From: Hyphomicrobiales bacterium
GTDB taxonomy: Bacteria > Pseudomonadota > Alphaproteobacteria > Rhizobiales > Aestuariivirgaceae
DNA length: 8,135 nt
Assembly (NCBI GenBank): GCA_023266715.1
Contig: JAHFPK010000116.1
Coordinates: forward strand, 1-8,135
Reading direction: 5' to 3'
Each line of letters opens with the position of its first letter. Positions within the stretch are counted from its first letter, which is position 1. This document shows positions 6,573-8,135 of the stretch, in pieces. The notes beneath the pieces are model-generated. The model ran no database searches. It saw only the letters and a list, made by a program, of their open reading frames with translations, and was not told the origin of the DNA. The translations under genes were made by a program, and so were the position numbers.

Positions 6573-7367
6573 ATGGTGCCGGTCAATAATAGCCGTTTAC
6601 GTCGGTTTTCCCTGCCTTTGGCGTTGCTGACATCAGCTCTTGCAATTTCGGGCTGCCAGAGCAAGACCGCGAGCCTGGACGGCCTCGAAGGGCTGAATAC
6701 CGCCAGCACGTCACCTGTGTCATTCAAGAAAACCGCCGAACTTGGCAATCGCTGGCAAGGCGACCAAAAAAATCTCGAACTCGGCCTAGCTTATGCTGAT
6801 GGGCTTGAAAAACTCGGACAGACGGATCAGCAAATGCAAGTACTTGCAACACTGTCTGAACAAAACCCGCAGAACTCCAACATTCAGGCAGTTTATGGCA
6901 AAAAGCTCATCGCTGCAGGACGACCTGGGGAAGCTATCCCAGTTCTCAAAATATCCGCCGATAACGGAACTAGCGACTGGCGCGTGCTTTCAGCGCTGGG
7001 TTCTGCCTATGACCAACAAGGGCAATACAGCATGGCCCGGGAAACCTATCAAAAAGCCCTGGCGCTTCAGCCCAATCAAATTTCCGTCCTCAACAACATT
7101 GGCATGTCCTATGCGCTTGAGGGTAATCTAAAACAGGCTGAAGAAACATTGCGAAGTGCCATGGCCCTGCCCGAAGGCAAATCGCTGCCAAGGCTGCGGC
7201 AGAATCTTGCCCTGGTCGTGGGTTTGCAAGGCCGCTTTGAGGAGTCCCGGCAAATTGCCAGTGAAGATCTTCCACCGCAGGAAGTTGAAGCAAACATGGC
7301 CTACCTGCAAAAGATGCTTTCGCAGCCCGATACCTGGAAGCAGCTTTCCGACGACACGCAGGGCTGA
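6573..7367 (+). CDS. Tetratricopeptide-repeat lipoprotein, TadD-like
   Basis: A 264-aa predicted lipoprotein. A basic N-terminus (NSRLRRF) leads into a hydrophobic stretch and the lipobox ISGC with the lipidated cysteine at C28, so the mature protein should sit on the periplasmic side of a membrane. About four to five TPR units follow: roughly 68-101, 102-135, 136-169 (with LGSAYDQQGQYSMARETYQK), 170-203 (with NNIGMSYALEGNLKQAEETL) and a degenerate one near 207-232. This layout is like TadD, the Flp/Tad pilus assembly lipoprotein of alphaproteobacteria, but no other tad gene is in the window, so the function is left open. The ATG at 6573 is preferred over GTG at 6570 because GGAG at 6561-6564 is 8 nt before the ATG. 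It is transcribed alone and closed by a strong terminator. Confidence 0.85.
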   Translation: MVPVNNSRLRRFSLPLALLTSALAISGCQSKTASLDGLEGLNTASTSPVSFKKTAELGNRWQGDQKNLELGLAYADGLEKLGQTDQQMQVLATLSEQNPQNSNIQAVYGKKLIAAGRPGEAIPVLKISADNGTSDWRVLSALGSAYDQQGQYSMARETYQKALALQPNQISVLNNIGMSYALEGNLKQAEETLRSAMALPEGKSLPRLRQNLALVVGLQGRFEESRQIASEDLPPQEVEANMAYLQKMLSQPDTWKQLSDDTQG

Positions 7368-7383
7368 GGACTTAAAACCAGAT

Positions 7384-7436
7384 CAACAAGAAAGGCGCGA
7401 AAGCCATTCGCGCCTTTCTTGTTGTTTCGAGTTTTT
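7384..7436 (+). terminator. Strong intrinsic terminator after the TPR lipoprotein gene
   Basis: An 18-bp perfect stem (7384-7401 with 7407-7424) closes on a 5-nt loop (7402-7406). The centre is GC-rich (GGCGCG with CGCGCC), the base is AT-rich, and TTT at 7425-7427 and TTTTT at 7432-7436 follow. It starts 17 nt after the stop of the lipoprotein gene. On the opposite strand the T-tract is weaker and further away, so plus-strand use is favoured. Confidence 0.9.
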
Positions 7437-7558
7437 CCTAGTGAGTCCCCTGTGAACTATTCCCAACCCATTGATCACATTTGCTGACTTTGGCATTTGC
7501 AGGTTTCGATATTGCAAGAAAGCAACGCCTTGAGGGCGATTTCCTTGCAAATTGGTTT
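7437..7558. other. Non-coding stretch between terminator and insertion sequence
   Basis: I see no credible gene here. The stretch holds CTAG at 7438-7441, which fits the YTAR target preference of IS5-group elements. It also holds an imperfect hairpin in which TTGCAAG (7512-7518) pairs with CTTGCAA (7544-7550), with AAA/TTT continuing the stem after a one-base bulge and a possible inner GCC/GGC pairing. Whether this DNA is host sequence or the outer part of the insertion sequence is not settled. Confidence 0.35.
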
Positions 7559-7591
7559 TGTGATTCACGGACGGTTTGAAGTGTGATTCAC
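7559..7591 (+). repeat. Pair of direct repeats TGTGATTCAC at the insertion-sequence end
   Basis: Identical 10-mers start at 7559 and 7582, 23 bp apart, so they lie on nearly the same helix face. Their core GTGATTCAC is a near-palindrome (GTGA/TCAC around one base). They may be transposase-binding sites or part of the terminal repeat. Confidence 0.6.
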
Positions 7592-7610
7592 TGCGGTTGA
7601 GCCATCAGCC

Positions 7611-7616
7611 GGAGGG
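7611..7616 (+). promoter_or_regulatory. Ribosome-binding site of the transposase gene
   Basis: GGAGGG, 7 nt before ATG 7624, close to the ideal anti-16S sequence. It decides the start over the out-of-frame ATG at 7619. Confidence 0.65.
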
Positions 7617-7623
7617 TCATGCG

Positions 7624-8135
7624 ATGAAACCACGCGAGCGCCGTGAGACGGGAGCACAGGACATGTTCCGCTCGCGCCTTGATCAGATCATCAACCTGAA
7701 GCACGAGCTGGTGACACTGTCGAAGACGGTGTCGTGGAGCTTTATCGAAGAGAAGTGCGGCGAGGTATACGCCGATGGCCCCGGCATGCCGCCGCTTCCC
7801 ACACGGCTGATGGCGGGGCTTTCGATCCTCAAATATACCTTTAACCTGTCCGACGAGGATCTGTGCGACCGCTGGGTGGAGAACCCATACTTTCAATACT
7901 TCTGTGGTGAAGAGTTCTTTCTCCATGAACTGCCTTTTGACCGCTCGTCGCTGACCCGCTGGCGCCAGCGCATGGGCGAGGAGCGGGTTGCAGCACTTCT
8001 GCAGGAAAGCCTCTCGGTGGCAATCAGAGCGGGGGCAATGGCACCAAGGGATACCAGAAGGGTAATCGTCGATACCACGGTGCAGCCGAAGAACGTGATG
8101 TTCCCCACCGATGCCAAGCTCCTGCACCGGGCCCG
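7624..8135 (+). CDS. IS5-family transposase, N-terminal part (partial at window end)
   Basis: An open frame of 170 codons without a stop runs from the ATG at 7624 off the window. GGAGGG at 7611-7616 is a good ribosome-binding site 7 nt before it; an ATG at 7619 hits a stop after one codon. The N-terminus (KPRERRETGAQDMF), the DUF772-like region with PPLPTRLMAGLSILK (56-70), WVENPYFQYFCGEEFF (84-99) and PFDRSSLTRWRQR (104-116) are characteristic of IS5-type transposases. The first catalytic aspartate of the DDE triad is D150 in VIVDTTVQ. The other two acidic residues lie beyond the window. Nothing in the visible part is broken. G/C at third codon positions looks higher than in neighbouring genes, in keeping with a transferred element. 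Confidence 0.92.
   Translation, partial: MKPRERRETGAQDMFRSRLDQIINLKHELVTLSKTVSWSFIEEKCGEVYADGPGMPPLPTRLMAGLSILKYTFNLSDEDLCDRWVENPYFQYFCGEEFFLHELPFDRSSLTRWRQRMGEERVAALLQESLSVAIRAGAMAPRDTRRVIVDTTVQPKNVMFPTDAKLLHRA

Larger units (their letters stand above)
7559..8135 (+). mobile_element. IS5-family insertion sequence, left part (continues past the window)
   Basis: The transposase at 7624 identifies the element. The 10-bp sequence TGTGATTCAC occurs twice just before it, at 7559-7568 and 7582-7591, and the terminal inverted repeat probably lies at or near one of these copies. The exact left end cannot be set because the right end is outside the window; an end as far left as 7442, next to a CTAG, is also possible. 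Insertion just behind a terminator would do little harm to the neighbouring genes. Confidence 0.65.

Noticed and set aside
7383..7568. Short minus-strand open frame of 61 codons between the terminator and the insertion sequence
   Set aside because: It runs through the terminator hairpin, has no ribosome-binding site I can see and no recognisable protein features.
7588..8127. Open frame of 179 codons on the minus strand opposite the transposase
   Set aside because: The plus strand reads as a clear IS5-family transposase with a strong ribosome-binding site; the reverse frame is its shadow.
1..8135. CRISPR arrays, tRNA or rRNA genes, or a phage defence system
   Set aside because: No regularly spaced repeats, no tRNA-like cloverleaf and no defence-type domains were seen on either strand.

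Overview
The window looks like chromosomal DNA of an alphaproteobacterium, most likely Hyphomicrobiales (Rhizobiales). I base this on a yejB-yejE-yejF peptide ABC-transporter operon that runs directly into a GhrA-type 2-hydroxyacid dehydrogenase, on the character of the proteins, and on moderate GC with tightly overlapping genes. The genus cannot be fixed from the sequence alone. The density is that of ordinary core-type chromosome until about 7.4 kb, where an insertion sequence begins.

Layout. Plus strand, 1-3807: the 3' end of yejB, then yejE, yejF and a ghrA-like gene. The junctions are a 4-nt gap, an ATGA overlap and a TAATG overlap, so this is almost certainly one translationally coupled transcript. 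Minus strand, 6439-3804: an M17 leucyl aminopeptidase, a small MarR-family regulator with a palindrome just upstream, and a cytoplasmic-looking SH3/NlpC-P60 cysteine peptidase (ATGA overlap with marR). This unit converges on the yej-ghrA unit and the two stop codons overlap by 4 nt. Plus strand, 6573-7367: a tetratricopeptide lipoprotein resembling TadD, divergent from the aminopeptidase and closed by a strong intrinsic terminator with an 18-bp perfect stem. From about 7559 to the window end: the left part of an IS5-family insertion sequence, whose transposase starts at 7624 and runs out of the window.

How the genes may work together. YejBEF imports oligopeptides (microcin C in Escherichia coli) and, with a dedicated binding protein, muropeptides in Agrobacterium. 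The facing operon encodes two peptidases that appear cytoplasmic, an NlpC/P60 enzyme of the SH3-plus-NlpC layout seen in the Bacillus murein-recycling enzyme YkfC and an M17 aminopeptidase, with a MarR regulator between them. Import and cytoplasmic breakdown of cell-wall or antimicrobial peptides is therefore a reasonable joint hypothesis, but it is an inference from content and position. I do not see a clearly new defence or mobile system; the most interesting points are this peptide import/degradation pairing, the candidate MarR operator and the insertion-sequence boundary.
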